DNA of 64,000 bases from Clostridium cavendishii DSM 21758 (GTDB taxonomy: Bacteria > Bacillota > Clostridia > Clostridiales > Clostridiaceae), in the NCBI RefSeq assembly GCF_900141845.1, contig NZ_FQZB01000003.1, positions 1 through 64,000 of the forward strand. Direction: 5' to 3'. Position 1 is the first letter of the stretch. The number at the start of each line of letters is the position of its first letter. A program made the translations under genes and the position numbers. Below are positions 35,085 through 43,610 of this stretch, piece by piece. The notes beneath the pieces were generated by a model. That model saw nothing but the letters and a program-made list of their open reading frames with translations, did not search any database and was not told where the DNA came from.

Positions 35085-37274
35085 TTAATTATTCATTCTA
35101 TAAACATCTATAACACCTTGAAGTCTTCTTATCTTTTTCATTAATTCCTTAAGTTGTTCTACACTATCTATTTTTACTTTAATATTAACACTTGCTACAC
35201 CGTTTTTTGCTGCTTTTGCATTTAATCCATTAAGATGTAATTTAGAATCCGTTATTAAAGTCATAATATCTGAAAGAAAGCCTATTCTATCTTCCCCTCT
35301 AACTTGTATTTCAGCCGTATAAGCATTGCCTTTTGCCTTGCCCCAACTTACTTCAACTATTTTATCTGGTTCCTCTTCCATTATAGTTTTAAAATTTCCA
35401 CAATCTTTTCTATGAACAGAAACTCCTCTACCTCTAGTAATATACCCTAATACATCATCACCTGGTACTGGATTACAGCATTTTGCGAATCTAACCATTA
35501 AGTTATTTTCGCCTTTTACAGTTATACCATAATTATTAACTTTCTTATGTACTTTTTCCGTTTTAGCCATCTGATCTTCAATATTTTTATTAATCTGTTC
35601 TTGAGTTATTATCTTTTCTACAGGTTGTATATCTCCTCTAAGCCTATTAATAACCATAGAAGGTGATACCATTCCTATACCTACTGAAGCATAAATATCA
35701 TCTACTCCGTGAAAATTATATCTTTTAATAAATTTTTCATAATTATCACTTTTAGTTAGCTCAATAAAATTAATTAATTGTTTTTTACATTCTTTTTCAA
35801 TTAATTCTTTACCTTTATCTATATTCTCTTCACGTCTAGCTCTTTTAAACCATTGTTTAATTTTGCTCCTAGCCTGATTACTATTTGCAAAAGTTAACCA
35901 GTCCATATTAGGTCCTTTTGCCACAGTGGATGTAAGTATTTCTACTATCTCTCCAGTTTTAAGTTTATAATCTAATGTAACCATTTTCCCATTTACTTTA
36001 GCACCTACACATCTATTACCTACATCAGTATGAATCTTATAAGCAAAATCTACTGGCGTAGCTTTACTAGGAAGATTTATAACAACTCCCTTAGGAGTAA
36101 ATACAAAAATTTCATCACTAAATAAATCTAACTTAAACCCTTCCATAAACTCTTCCGCATCTGAGGTTTCATTTTGCCACTCAAGTATATCTTTAATCCA
36201 AGCTAACTTGTTCTCAAAGCTATCTTCTTTCACTTCTGATTCAGAACCACTCTCCTTATACTTCCAATGAGCAGCTATACCATATTCAGCTGTTCTATGC
36301 ATTTCAAAAGTTCTTATCTGAATTTCAAAAGTTTTCCCTTGTGGACCTATAACAGTTGTATGAAGAGATTGATACATGTTAGGTTTAGGCATAGCTATAT
36401 AATCTTTAAATCTTCCAGGAATAGGCTTATATATTGTATGTACTATACCTAGAGAAGCATAGCAGTCTTTAACTGTATTAACAAGTATTCTAATAGCCGT
36501 TAAATCGAATATTTGCTCAATACTCTTATTTTTATTAACCATTTTTCTATATATACTATAAAAATGTTTAGGTCTGCCTTCTATATCACTGTCAATATTA
36601 GCAGATTCTAAATTATTGATTAAATCATCTATTATCTCCTTTATATACTCTTCTCTTTCAACTCTTTTTTCTGCAATATCATGTACAAGCTCATAATATT
36701 CATCAGTATGAAGATATCTAAAAGCTAAGTCTTCAAGTTCCCATTTAATTTTAGATATACCTAATCTATGAGCTAACGGTGCATAAATATCTAAGGTCTC
36801 CTTAGCTTTTTCCTTTTGCTTTTCTTTACTCATAAATTTAAGAGTTCTAAGGTTATGTAATCTATCAGCTAGTTTAATTATTATTACTCTTATGTCTTTT
36901 GCCATAGCAAGAAGCATCTTTCTTACATTATCAGCTTGCTGTTCTTCCTTACTCTTATATTTTATTTTTCCCAATTTAGTAACACCATCTACTAAATCGG
37001 CTATTTCTTTATTAAACAATTCTTCAATTTCTTCATAGCTATAATCAGTATCTTCTACTACATCATGGAGTAATCCTGCTACTATTGTATTTGTATCCAT
37101 ACCCATTTCTGCTAAAATAATAGCTACACTAACAGGATGAATTATATAAGGCTCACCTGATTCTCTTTTTTGCTCTTTGTGCGCTTCAAATGCAAGATTA
37201 TACGCTTTTTTAACTAAATCTATATCTACATTGTTACAATTAACATTTATCTTATCAATTAAACTATCTAGCAT
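35085..37274 (-). CDS. relA: Bifunctional (p)ppGpp synthetase/hydrolase RelA
   Basis: 729 residues. The N-terminal HD hydrolase domain is intact (HPVSVAIIL ... 'LLHDVVEDTDY' ... 'KLADRLHNLRTL'). The synthetase domain (KHFYSIYRKM ... 'PNMYQSLHTTVIG' ... 'EIQIRTFEMHRTAEYG') is followed by TGS (VFTPKGVVINLP) and C-terminal ACT domains. It is therefore a Rel-type bifunctional enzyme of the stringent response. A TTG at 37328 would lengthen it, but no ribosome binding site is there. The ATG at 37274 (MLDSLIDKIN) follows GAGGAGAG with 10-12 nt spacing. It is first in an operon running to aspS. Confidence 0.95.
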   Translation of the reverse strand: MLDSLIDKINVNCNNVDIDLVKKAYNLAFEAHKEQKRESGEPYIIHPVSVAIILAEMGMDTNTIVAGLLHDVVEDTDYSYEEIEELFNKEIADLVDGVTKLGKIKYKSKEEQQADNVRKMLLAMAKDIRVIIIKLADRLHNLRTLKFMSKEKQKEKAKETLDIYAPLAHRLGISKIKWELEDLAFRYLHTDEYYELVHDIAEKRVEREEYIKEIIDDLINNLESANIDSDIEGRPKHFYSIYRKMVNKNKSIEQIFDLTAIRILVNTVKDCYASLGIVHTIYKPIPGRFKDYIAMPKPNMYQSLHTTVIGPQGKTFEIQIRTFEMHRTAEYGIAAHWKYKESGSESEVKEDSFENKLAWIKDILEWQNETSDAEEFMEGFKLDLFSDEIFVFTPKGVVINLPSKATPVDFAYKIHTDVGNRCVGAKVNGKMVTLDYKLKTGEIVEILTSTVAKGPNMDWLTFANSNQARSKIKQWFKRARREENIDKGKELIEKECKKQLINFIELTKSDNYEKFIKRYNFHGVDDIYASVGIGMVSPSMVINRLRGDIQPVEKIITQEQINKNIEDQMAKTEKVHKKVNNYGITVKGENNLMVRFAKCCNPVPGDDVLGYITRGRGVSVHRKDCGNFKTIMEEEPDKIVEVSWGKAKGNAYTAEIQVRGEDRIGFLSDIMTLITDSKLHLNGLNAKAAKNGVASVNIKVKIDSVEQLKELMKKIRRLQGVIDVYRMNN

Positions 37275-37329
37275 AACTGGATTACTCTCCTCTATATAAA
37301 TTACTATATTATTCTTCGCTAAAGTCAAA

Positions 37330-37349
37330 GGCTGGTTTTATAACCAGCC
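37330..37349 (-). promoter_or_regulatory. Stable stem-loop at the 5' end of the relA leader
   Basis: GGCTGGTT / AACCAGCC with a 4-nt loop forms about 10 nt downstream of the predicted relA transcription start and 55 nt before the ATG. It is G+C rich for this region and is followed by only a short T stretch. Confidence 0.55.
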
Positions 37350-37365
37350 ATCATATAATAATTAA

Positions 37366-37394
37366 ATTATATTATATTGCCCAAAATTTTTCAA
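37366..37394 (-). promoter_or_regulatory. relA operon promoter
   Basis: Minus strand TTGAAA, a 17-nt spacer and TATAAT. It lies between the apt terminator and the relA leader hairpin. Confidence 0.65.
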
Positions 37395-37426
37395 CGATTT
37401 TAGACCTATGAAATAAAATAATAAAC

Positions 37427-37458
37427 ATAAAATAGACGCGTAGATTAGTCTATTTTAT
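37427..37458 (-). terminator. apt terminator
   Basis: ATAAAATAGAC / GTCTATTTTAT is a perfect 11-bp stem with a 10-nt loop, starting about 12 nt after the apt stop. It separates apt from the relA operon. Confidence 0.7.
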
Positions 37459-37470
37459 TTCAGAATATTT

Positions 37471-37989
37471 TTAAACATCATATTTAACTAAAGACATTAT
37501 ATCATAACCTTTTAGTTTTTCTCTTCCATTTAACTCTGTAAGTTCTATTGTAAATGCTAATGATGCAACTTCTCCACCTACTTGTTCCACAAGTTTAGCA
37601 ACTGCAGCTATAGTTCCTCCTGTTGCTAATAGATCATCAACTATAGCAACTCTTTGACCTGGTTTTATAGCACCTTCATGAAGTTCTAAAGCATCTGAAC
37701 CATATTCTAAATCATAACTTACTCTAACTGTATCTCCTGGTAATTTTCCTGGTTTTCTAACTGGTATAAAACCAACTCCTAATGCATAAGCTACTGGTAC
37801 ACCAAATATGAAACCTCTAGCTTCTGGTCCTACAACTACATCTATTTCTTTATCCTTTAAATAAGCTACCATTTCATCAACTGATGCTTTTAATCCTTCG
37901 CCGTCAGCTATTAAAGTTGTTATATCTTTAAAGCTAATCCCTTCCTTTGGAAAATCCTCAATAACTCTTATCTTTTCTTTAAAATCCAT
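37471..37989 (-). CDS. apt: Adenine phosphoribosyltransferase
   Basis: 172 residues, standard length. It converts adenine plus PRPP to AMP (purine salvage). Signatures are 'VIEDFPKEGISFKDITTL', the flexible-loop region 'GPEARGFIFG', 'RKPGKLPGDTV' and the PRPP-binding motif 'VAIVDDLLATGGT'. GGAGGAAG precedes the ATG. It lies 42 bp after the RecJ-like gene in the recJ-apt-relA order seen in Firmicutes. Confidence 0.96.
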   Translation of the reverse strand: MDFKEKIRVIEDFPKEGISFKDITTLIADGEGLKASVDEMVAYLKDKEIDVVVGPEARGFIFGVPVAYALGVGFIPVRKPGKLPGDTVRVSYDLEYGSDALELHEGAIKPGQRVAIVDDLLATGGTIAAVAKLVEQVGGEVASLAFTIELTELNGREKLKGYDIMSLVKYDV

Positions 37990-38031
37990 TTTTCTTCCTC
38001 CACCTTTAATAAATTATTTATGTACTTAATT

Positions 38032-38883
38032 TTATCTTTTTTTTTCATTATCTAAATACTTTGTAATTTGTTCCGCCCGTGATTTATCATTTGTAGTTAA
38101 AAGCTCTACTATAATCCGTGCATTATCTCTCTTCCCAACTGCACCTTTACTCGGATTAATTGCTTCTATTATTTTATTCAAATTATCTTCATCTATATCA
38201 TCTATATCATAAAAATTCTTAACAGCTTGTAATCCTACATTATTTGTTGTTTTTAAAACCTTAATTCCTTCTTTTAATATAACATTGTTCTCTCCCTTTG
38301 GAGTAATTTTACTATATACTCCACCAAGAAAAATCAGATCTAAATATTTATTTATACTTTTCATATTATAATATATAGCAATTGCTTGCATAAGCTTAAA
38401 ACTAACACCACTGTTAGACAAATTTTTATATCTATATGCGCATCCTTCTTCTCTTGGATTTATATAAATACTCTCATAAGAAGACTTTACCTCCTTATTT
38501 TCGGTTATTACCAAATCAATCCCCAAATTATTACACAAAATCTCTTGTTCTTTTCCTTTGATTCCAGCTCCTACAGTTATAAGCAACTGAGCTCCTAAAA
38601 AAGCTATTTGATTTTTTATTATATCATCCGTTAAAATTGCATAATTATAATCATACTCACCAATGCAATATTCTACATCAGCATTTAAATATTTAAGTAT
38701 AAGTAATAGAGAGGCTATACCACATAAGCTATCCGCATCTGTACCACCATAAATAACTATTTTTTCTCTATTATTTATAGCTTCAACCATTCTTTCTATT
38801 GCTCTATTCATATTTTTTATAATAAACGGATTATATCCTGTTATATAACTAGGCCGATATATGCTCTCCCAAAATTTTTGCAT
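38032..38883 (-). CDS. Truncated RecJ/DHH-like protein lacking catalytic motifs
   Basis: 283 residues from the ATG at 38883 (MQKFWESIY), which has GGAGG 8 nt upstream. A longer frame to 38913 would begin before the predicted transcription start. It aligns with the DHH half of RecJ: 'KIVIYGGTDADSLCGIASL' replaces the metal-binding YGDYDVDG motif, 'LVITENKEVKS' stands where VITDHH is expected, and 'NSGVSFKLMQAI' and 'LDLIFLGGVYSKIT' match RecJ structural segments. The DHHA1 and OB regions of RecJ (over 550 residues) are absent. It occupies the recJ position between secDF and apt. It is probably not a nuclease. A regulatory or structural role is inference. Confidence 0.72.
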   Translation of the reverse strand: MQKFWESIYRPSYITGYNPFIIKNMNRAIERMVEAINNREKIVIYGGTDADSLCGIASLLLILKYLNADVEYCIGEYDYNYAILTDDIIKNQIAFLGAQLLITVGAGIKGKEQEILCNNLGIDLVITENKEVKSSYESIYINPREEGCAYRYKNLSNSGVSFKLMQAIAIYYNMKSINKYLDLIFLGGVYSKITPKGENNVILKEGIKVLKTTNNVGLQAVKNFYDIDDIDEDNLNKIIEAINPSKGAVGKRDNARIIVELLTTNDKSRAEQITKYLDNEKKR

Positions 38884-38917
38884 GTCTACTTCCTCCATAA
38901 AATTAGAAAACAACTAT

Positions 38918-38946
38918 ATTATAATTTAAAATTCTCTATTTGACAA
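38918..38946 (-). promoter_or_regulatory. Promoter for RecJ-like gene and apt
   Basis: Minus strand TTGTCA, a 17-nt spacer and TATAAT, with predicted transcription start near 38910. This excludes the ATG at 38913 as a start codon. Confidence 0.65.
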
Positions 38947-38966
38947 ACATTTTTGGAGAAAATAGA

Positions 38967-38998
38967 ACAAACCTCCAACATTCACATTGAAGGTTTGT
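38967..38998 (-). terminator. secF terminator
   Basis: ACAAACCT-C-CAA / TTG-A-AGGTTTGT stem with an 8-nt loop, about 30 nt after the secF stop. It closes the yajC-secDF transcript. Confidence 0.7.
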
Positions 38999-39026
38999 AT
39001 CAAAATAAAGAAATTTAGTATATTTC

Positions 39027-39896
39027 CTATTTTATTTTCTTTTTTCTCTTTCTTAATAATACCCAAATTGGACTTGCTATAAATATTGAAGAATAAGCTC
39101 CTGTTGCTATACCTATAACAAGAGGAAATGCAAATTCTCTTACAGATGGTACAAAGAAATAAACACAAACTATTGTTATTAAAGTTGTTAATGTTGTATT
39201 TATACTTCTTGCAAATGTTTGAGTTATACTTAAATTTGCAACTTCTGTATCATCCATACTTCTATAATGCTTACTATTTTCTCTTATTCTATCAAATATT
39301 ACTATAGTATCATTTATTGAATAACCTATTATAGTAAGTATTGCTGCTATGAACGGAGTATTAACAGGTACTTGGAAAACTGCATATATAGTTAAAGTTA
39401 TTAAAACATCATGAATTATAGCAATTACAGATGCTAATCCAAAATTAAATTCAAACCTAAAGGCTACGTATAACAAAATACCTAGCATAGCTACACCTAA
39501 TCCTATAAGAGAATTTTTTGCTAGTTCTTGCCCTACAGAAGCACCTATAGTGTCTTCTGAAACTAATGCTTTATCATCTAACTTATACTTTTCTTTTACT
39601 TCTTTTAACATTTTAGCTTGTTTCTCAGGATCTACTTTTTTCACTTTTATTTCAAGTTGATTTTTTTTACCAGTATCTTCAATCGTATTAGTTACAGCAT
39701 CTGGAATTTCTTTAGTTATAACAGCATCAACTTCTGCCTTATTGAATTCTTTACCAAAATCTAGAACTAACTTAGTTCCTCCTTTGAAATCTATACCAAA
39801 ATCTAAACCTTTAGTTGCCATAAAACCTATACCAACTAAAATTATAATACAAGATATAACAAACCAAATTTTAGTTTTTTCTATAATCTTCAGCAT
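39027..39896 (-). CDS. secF: Protein translocase subunit SecF
   Basis: 289 residues. It has an N-terminal transmembrane segment, the family motif 'GLDFGIDFKGGTKL', a P1-like periplasmic-side domain, then five transmembrane segments with 'LASVIAIIHDVLITL' and 'IGYSINDTIVIFDRIREN'. With SecD it uses the proton motive force to complete Sec export. The start ATG overlaps the secD stop by one base (TAATG), implying coupled translation. Confidence 0.96.
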   Translation of the reverse strand: MLKIIEKTKIWFVISCIIILVGIGFMATKGLDFGIDFKGGTKLVLDFGKEFNKAEVDAVITKEIPDAVTNTIEDTGKKNQLEIKVKKVDPEKQAKMLKEVKEKYKLDDKALVSEDTIGASVGQELAKNSLIGLGVAMLGILLYVAFRFEFNFGLASVIAIIHDVLITLTIYAVFQVPVNTPFIAAILTIIGYSINDTIVIFDRIRENSKHYRSMDDTEVANLSITQTFARSINTTLTTLITIVCVYFFVPSVREFAFPLVIGIATGAYSSIFIASPIWVLLRKRKKKIK

Positions 39897-41146
39897 TAGT
39901 TTGCCCTCCTTTTAACCCCAAACAATGATGGTTTACTTAAAATACCCATTTGAGTACCTAACTTCATAAGTAATTTTGTAAACACTATTGCTGTTAATAA
40001 GCTTAATACTATACCCATTATTAGAGTTAAAGCGAACCCCTTTACAGGACCTGCTCCGAAGATATATAAAACTATACCACCTATTATTGTTGTTAAATTA
40101 GAGTCAACTATTGATGACATTGCATTATGAAGCCCAGATTCTATTGATGCCTTAATCGATTTACCAGTTCTAAGCTCTTCTCTAGTTCTTTCAAATATAA
40201 GTATGTTCGCATCTGCTGCCATACCTATAGTTAATAAGAAACCTGCTATACCTGGCAATGTTAATGTTGCACCCATTAAAGCAAATGTAAGTAGAAGTAT
40301 AACTATATAAAAACTTAAACTTATACATGCTAAAAATCCTGGCACTCTATAATATAAAATTAGAAATAAGAATATTATACCTATACCAACAACACCAGCC
40401 TTCATAGCATTTGGTAATGCATCTGCTCCTAATTGAGCTCCTACGGTTTGAACTGATGCTGTCTTAACTGGCAATGGTAATGCTCCACCATTTATAAGTG
40501 CAGCTAGCTTTTTAGCTTCTTGTAATGACTTACTTCCGCTTATAGATGCTTCTCCACCTAATATAGGTTCATTTACTACTGGATTAGTCAAAACATCTTC
40601 ATCCATTTTTATAGCTATATTTTGCCCTACAAATTTAGTAGTTGCATCAGCAAACTTTTTCTTTCCACTTTCAGTAAGCTCTAATCCTACTTCTGGTTTA
40701 CCACTTTGAGGATTAGTTCTAGGAGTTGCTTTTGCAACATCTTTACCAGTTAAAATTTCTGCCTGATCAGGACCTATAAATTTCAACTCCCCTGTCTTAC
40801 TTAACGAATCTACTATAGTCTTAGAATCATATTTACCTGGTATGTCTATTCTTATCTTGTTGTTACCTTCAATTGCAACTACAGTTTCAGAAACCCCTAC
40901 CTTATTTACTCTTAAAGCTAAGACTTCTTTAGTTTTTTCCAAATCTTCCCTTTTAACCTTATCTTGTTTTATTTCCATAACTACAGAAACTCCACCTTGA
41001 AGATCAAGACCCTTGGTTATTGTTTTATCAAATGATTTGATTTGATAATCACCTATTATAGCACCTTTAAATCCTACGAATCCTACAACTCCTATGACTA
41101 ATACTATTAAGATGAATACGATTATGCTTCTGGCTTTTGTTTTCAT
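39896..41146 (-). CDS. secD: Protein translocase subunit SecD
   Basis: 416 residues, the shorter Gram-positive form. It carries 'TKGLDLQGGVSVVMEI', the P1 head region with 'TGKDVAKATPRT', and a C-terminal six-helix RND-like module with 'AGFLLTIGMAADANILIFER' and 'SNLTTIIGGIVLYIFGAGP'. It is encoded separately from SecF. It lies downstream of the SCIFF maturase gene and overlaps secF by one base. Confidence 0.96.
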   Translation of the reverse strand: MKTKARSIIVFILIVLVIGVVGFVGFKGAIIGDYQIKSFDKTITKGLDLQGGVSVVMEIKQDKVKREDLEKTKEVLALRVNKVGVSETVVAIEGNNKIRIDIPGKYDSKTIVDSLSKTGELKFIGPDQAEILTGKDVAKATPRTNPQSGKPEVGLELTESGKKKFADATTKFVGQNIAIKMDEDVLTNPVVNEPILGGEASISGSKSLQEAKKLAALINGGALPLPVKTASVQTVGAQLGADALPNAMKAGVVGIGIIFLFLILYYRVPGFLACISLSFYIVILLLTFALMGATLTLPGIAGFLLTIGMAADANILIFERTREELRTGKSIKASIESGLHNAMSSIVDSNLTTIIGGIVLYIFGAGPVKGFALTLIMGIVLSLLTAIVFTKLLMKLGTQMGILSKPSLFGVKRRAN

Positions 41147-41221
41147 ATTTCTCCCCCTCTGTTAATTCATCTACTGTCAATTATAATATTTTGTAAAGAG
41201 ACAGTCAATAAATGGTACTCT

Positions 41222-42586
41222 TTATTCCATAGTTTTTGCTTTTAATGCGATGGCACATTCAATTCTCTTTTTTTGCATTTCACAACCTATTTCATATGGG
41301 ATATGAATATCACCATTAAAGTTAAAGTTATTTGCTTGACAACCTCCACTACAGTAAAATCTTGCCCAACATGTTTTACATTTTGGCTTATTATATATGT
41401 GAGCCTTTTTAAACGTCATGGAAATCTCTTTATCTAAATTTTCATCATAAATATTACCCATTAAGAAATCTTTATTTCCAACAAATTGATGGCAAGGATA
41501 TACTTCTCCATCTGGAGTTACAGCCACATATTCATGTCCAGCTCCACATCCTGATATTCTTTTATATACACAAGGTCCACCATTTAAATCTATGTTAAAA
41601 TGATAGAACTTAAATATATCCTTTCCTTCCCTTTGTCTTCTTTCCATTTCATTATAAAGAATATCATATTGCTCAAAAATCTTTGGCAAATCTTCTCTTC
41701 TTAAAGAAAGTTCATGTTCATCAGGAAGTACAACTGGTTCTATAGAGATTTCTTTAAAGCCTTCATTTACTAATGCCATTACATCATTAAAGAAATCAGT
41801 ATTATTTCTTGTAAATGTTCCTCTTGCATAATATTGCTTTGATTTATCTCTCATATCAACCATTTTCTTAATATTTGGAAGTATTCTATCAAAGCTTCCT
41901 GAACCGTCAACTCTTACTCTTACTTTATCATTAATTTCTTTTCTACCATCTATTGATAATATTATATTCCCCATATTTTTATCAATATATTCCATAATCT
42001 CATCGTTTAATAAAGTTGCATTAGTTGTCATTGTAAATCTTATGTTTTTATTATGTATTTTCCCTTGTTCTTTAGCATACTCTACTATTTCTTTTATAGT
42101 TTCAAATACCATTATTGGTTCTCCACCAAAAAGATCTACTTCTATATTCTTTCTTATTCCTGATTTCTTTATAACAAAGTCTATAGCTCTTTTTCCTGTT
42201 TCAGCGCTCATAGGTTTTCTACAACCTTTATATTCACCTTCATCAGCAAAGCAATATTTACATCTTAAATTACAATCATGTATTACATTTAGACATAAAG
42301 CTTTTACAAAAGACTCATCTTCATCTTTCATTGCTATTTCTTCATATAAATCAGGTGAATATAAAATCTCCTCTTTTACAAGTTCTTGAAGTTCTCCATA
42401 AGCCTCTATTATTTCTTCCTTTGCATACTTATGTCCACATTTTTCTATTAGTTCATCTAACTCTACTAACTTATTATCATCTATTAATAAATCATATATA
42501 AATTCATCAATCACATGTAAGCTTCCTGAGTTTATATCAACCACATAAAAGTCTTCGTTTTGTTTAAATTTATGAATTAAAGACAC
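41222..42586 (-). CDS. scfB: Radical SAM SCIFF peptide maturase (thioether-forming)
   Basis: 454 residues. The N-terminal region (1-90) resembles a peptide-recognition domain. The radical SAM motif is 'NVIHDCNLRCKYCFADEG' (CxxxCxxC), then 'DLFGGEPIMVF'. The C-terminal SPASM region holds auxiliary-cluster Cys residues in 'CVYKRISGCGAGHEYV', 'YPCHQFVGNK' and 'CKTCWARFYCSGGCQANN'. It installs thioether bonds on the SCIFF precursor encoded just upstream, giving a ranthipeptide-type product. The spacing and the peptide neighbour make the call firm. Confidence 0.95.
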   Translation of the reverse strand: MSLIHKFKQNEDFYVVDINSGSLHVIDEFIYDLLIDDNKLVELDELIEKCGHKYAKEEIIEAYGELQELVKEEILYSPDLYEEIAMKDEDESFVKALCLNVIHDCNLRCKYCFADEGEYKGCRKPMSAETGKRAIDFVIKKSGIRKNIEVDLFGGEPIMVFETIKEIVEYAKEQGKIHNKNIRFTMTTNATLLNDEIMEYIDKNMGNIILSIDGRKEINDKVRVRVDGSGSFDRILPNIKKMVDMRDKSKQYYARGTFTRNNTDFFNDVMALVNEGFKEISIEPVVLPDEHELSLRREDLPKIFEQYDILYNEMERRQREGKDIFKFYHFNIDLNGGPCVYKRISGCGAGHEYVAVTPDGEVYPCHQFVGNKDFLMGNIYDENLDKEISMTFKKAHIYNKPKCKTCWARFYCSGGCQANNFNFNGDIHIPYEIGCEMQKKRIECAIALKAKTME

Positions 42587-42613
42587 TGCTCATCCTCCTA
42601 AATACTATAATTA

Positions 42614-42638
42614 TGGCAGTAACTTACAGTTACTGCCA
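42614..42638 (-). promoter_or_regulatory. Intercistronic hairpin between SCIFF peptide and maturase genes
   Basis: TGGCAGTAAC / GTTACTGCCA, a perfect 10-bp stem with a 5-nt loop. The 3' side lacks a strong U-tract. It could stabilise the upstream peptide mRNA or partly terminate transcription, giving more peptide than maturase. Confidence 0.6.
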
Positions 42639-42654
42639 CTTCTGATTTTTAAAA

Positions 42655-42792
42655 TTAATTTTCACAAGCTAAGTTTGCAACTGTAGCTGAAGTTTTGCAT
42701 GCTGATTGACATGAATTAGCGCATTCCTTACATCCTGGTTTGCATAAACTATTTTTTAAGTTTGATTTGTTTAATGTTTTTATGTGCTTCAT
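42655..42792 (-). CDS. scfA: SCIFF ribosomal peptide precursor (six cysteines in forty-five residues)
   Basis: 45 residues from the ATG at 42792 (MKHIKTLNKS), which has GGAGGAG 8 nt upstream. A longer frame upstream lacks support. The leader-like N-terminus is followed by the hallmark Cys-rich core: 'LCKPGCKECANSCQSACK' and a last Cys near the end (NLACEN), six Cys in all. It is the substrate of the adjacent maturase. SCIFF is nearly universal in Clostridia, and the function of the mature product is still unknown. Confidence 0.95.
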   Translation of the reverse strand: MKHIKTLNKSNLKNSLCKPGCKECANSCQSACKTSATVANLACEN

Positions 42793-42861
42793 TTTAAAAA
42801 CTCCTCCATGTATAACTATTCGCCTAATTATATCACAATTCATTCTCTAATTAAAGATGTT

Positions 42862-43230
42862 TTATATATTTATTCCTAACATACCAGATAATAGCCCAAT
42901 TGCCATTGCTATAAGTAATCTTGCTCCATCCATTATACCTAAATGAATTTCTCCCCTAAATATACTTGATATTATCATTATTACAAGATAATAGACTATA
43001 GCTAGTATTAATCCAACTAACCAACCTTTCTCTCCATTCCTTTTAGCTGCATATGTAGCACCAATAAAAATGCTAACACATGTTGTAATAACCCAAAGCA
43101 CTCCTAAAACACTACTTCCAAGATCCTTAAAGCTCATCACTAAACTTATAGCTAGTACACATATTAATGTTAAAATTAGTCCTCTTAAAAGTCCCTTAGT
43201 AACATTTATAAAACAACTACTCCAATTCAA
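42862..43230 (-). CDS. TIGR04086-family membrane protein
   Basis: About 122 residues with four hydrophobic segments and short loops, e.g. 'GLLRGLILTLICVLAISL', 'TTCVSIFIGATYAAKRNGEKGW' split by a KRNGEKG turn, and 'ARLLIAMAIGLLSG'. The family is known from its position beside SCIFF genes and has no established function. GGGGGTGA lies 5 nt before a TTG at 43230, so that TTG (MNWSSCF) is preferred to the GTG at 43239, which is part of the ribosome binding site. Confidence 0.82.
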   Translation of the reverse strand: MNWSSCFINVTKGLLRGLILTLICVLAISLVMSFKDLGSSVLGVLWVITTCVSIFIGATYAAKRNGEKGWLVGLILAIVYYLVIMIISSIFRGEIHLGIMDGARLLIAMAIGLLSGMLGINI

Positions 43231-43319
43231 AAAAATCACCCCCTTTACTTACTAAATATTTATGTAAATAAAAGGGGAAATATAACTTATACTATCTTAA
43301 ATATTTATAATTTAATCAT

Positions 43320-43589
43320 TTATTTTTCTGTTACAGCCTTTGTAGCTATTCCATTCATTGCTATTTTAATTCTAGTTCTATCAGGACCACTTTCTAATAT
43401 TATAAAGTCCTCTTGAAGGTTAACTATTTTTCCCATAATTCCCCCTCTTGTTACCACTTCATCATTTACCTTTAAAGTAGTAAGCATCTCCTCGTACTTT
43501 TTTCTTCTTTTTTTCTCTGGACGAACCATCATAAAATAAAGTAAAACAAATGTTGCTATCATAAGCATAAACGTAACTAATTGTTCCAT
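43320..43589 (-). CDS. yajC: Preprotein translocase subunit YajC
   Basis: 89 residues. A single N-terminal transmembrane segment is followed by the hallmark 'MMVRPEKKRRKKYEEML' and a small beta domain (DEVVTRGGIMGKIV). YajC associates with SecDF. It lies between tgt and the SCIFF cluster, preserving the tgt-yajC-secDF order common in bacteria. Confidence 0.95.
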   Translation of the reverse strand: MEQLVTFMLMIATFVLLYFMMVRPEKKRRKKYEEMLTTLKVNDEVVTRGGIMGKIVNLQEDFIILESGPDRTRIKIAMNGIATKAVTEK

Positions 43590-43610
43590 AATATCACTCC
43601 TGATTTTTTA

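Noticed and set aside
38926..39168. Minus-strand 80-codon frame over the end of secF
   Set aside because: It overlaps secF in another frame and crosses the secF terminator and the promoter of the RecJ-like gene, with no ribosome binding site.
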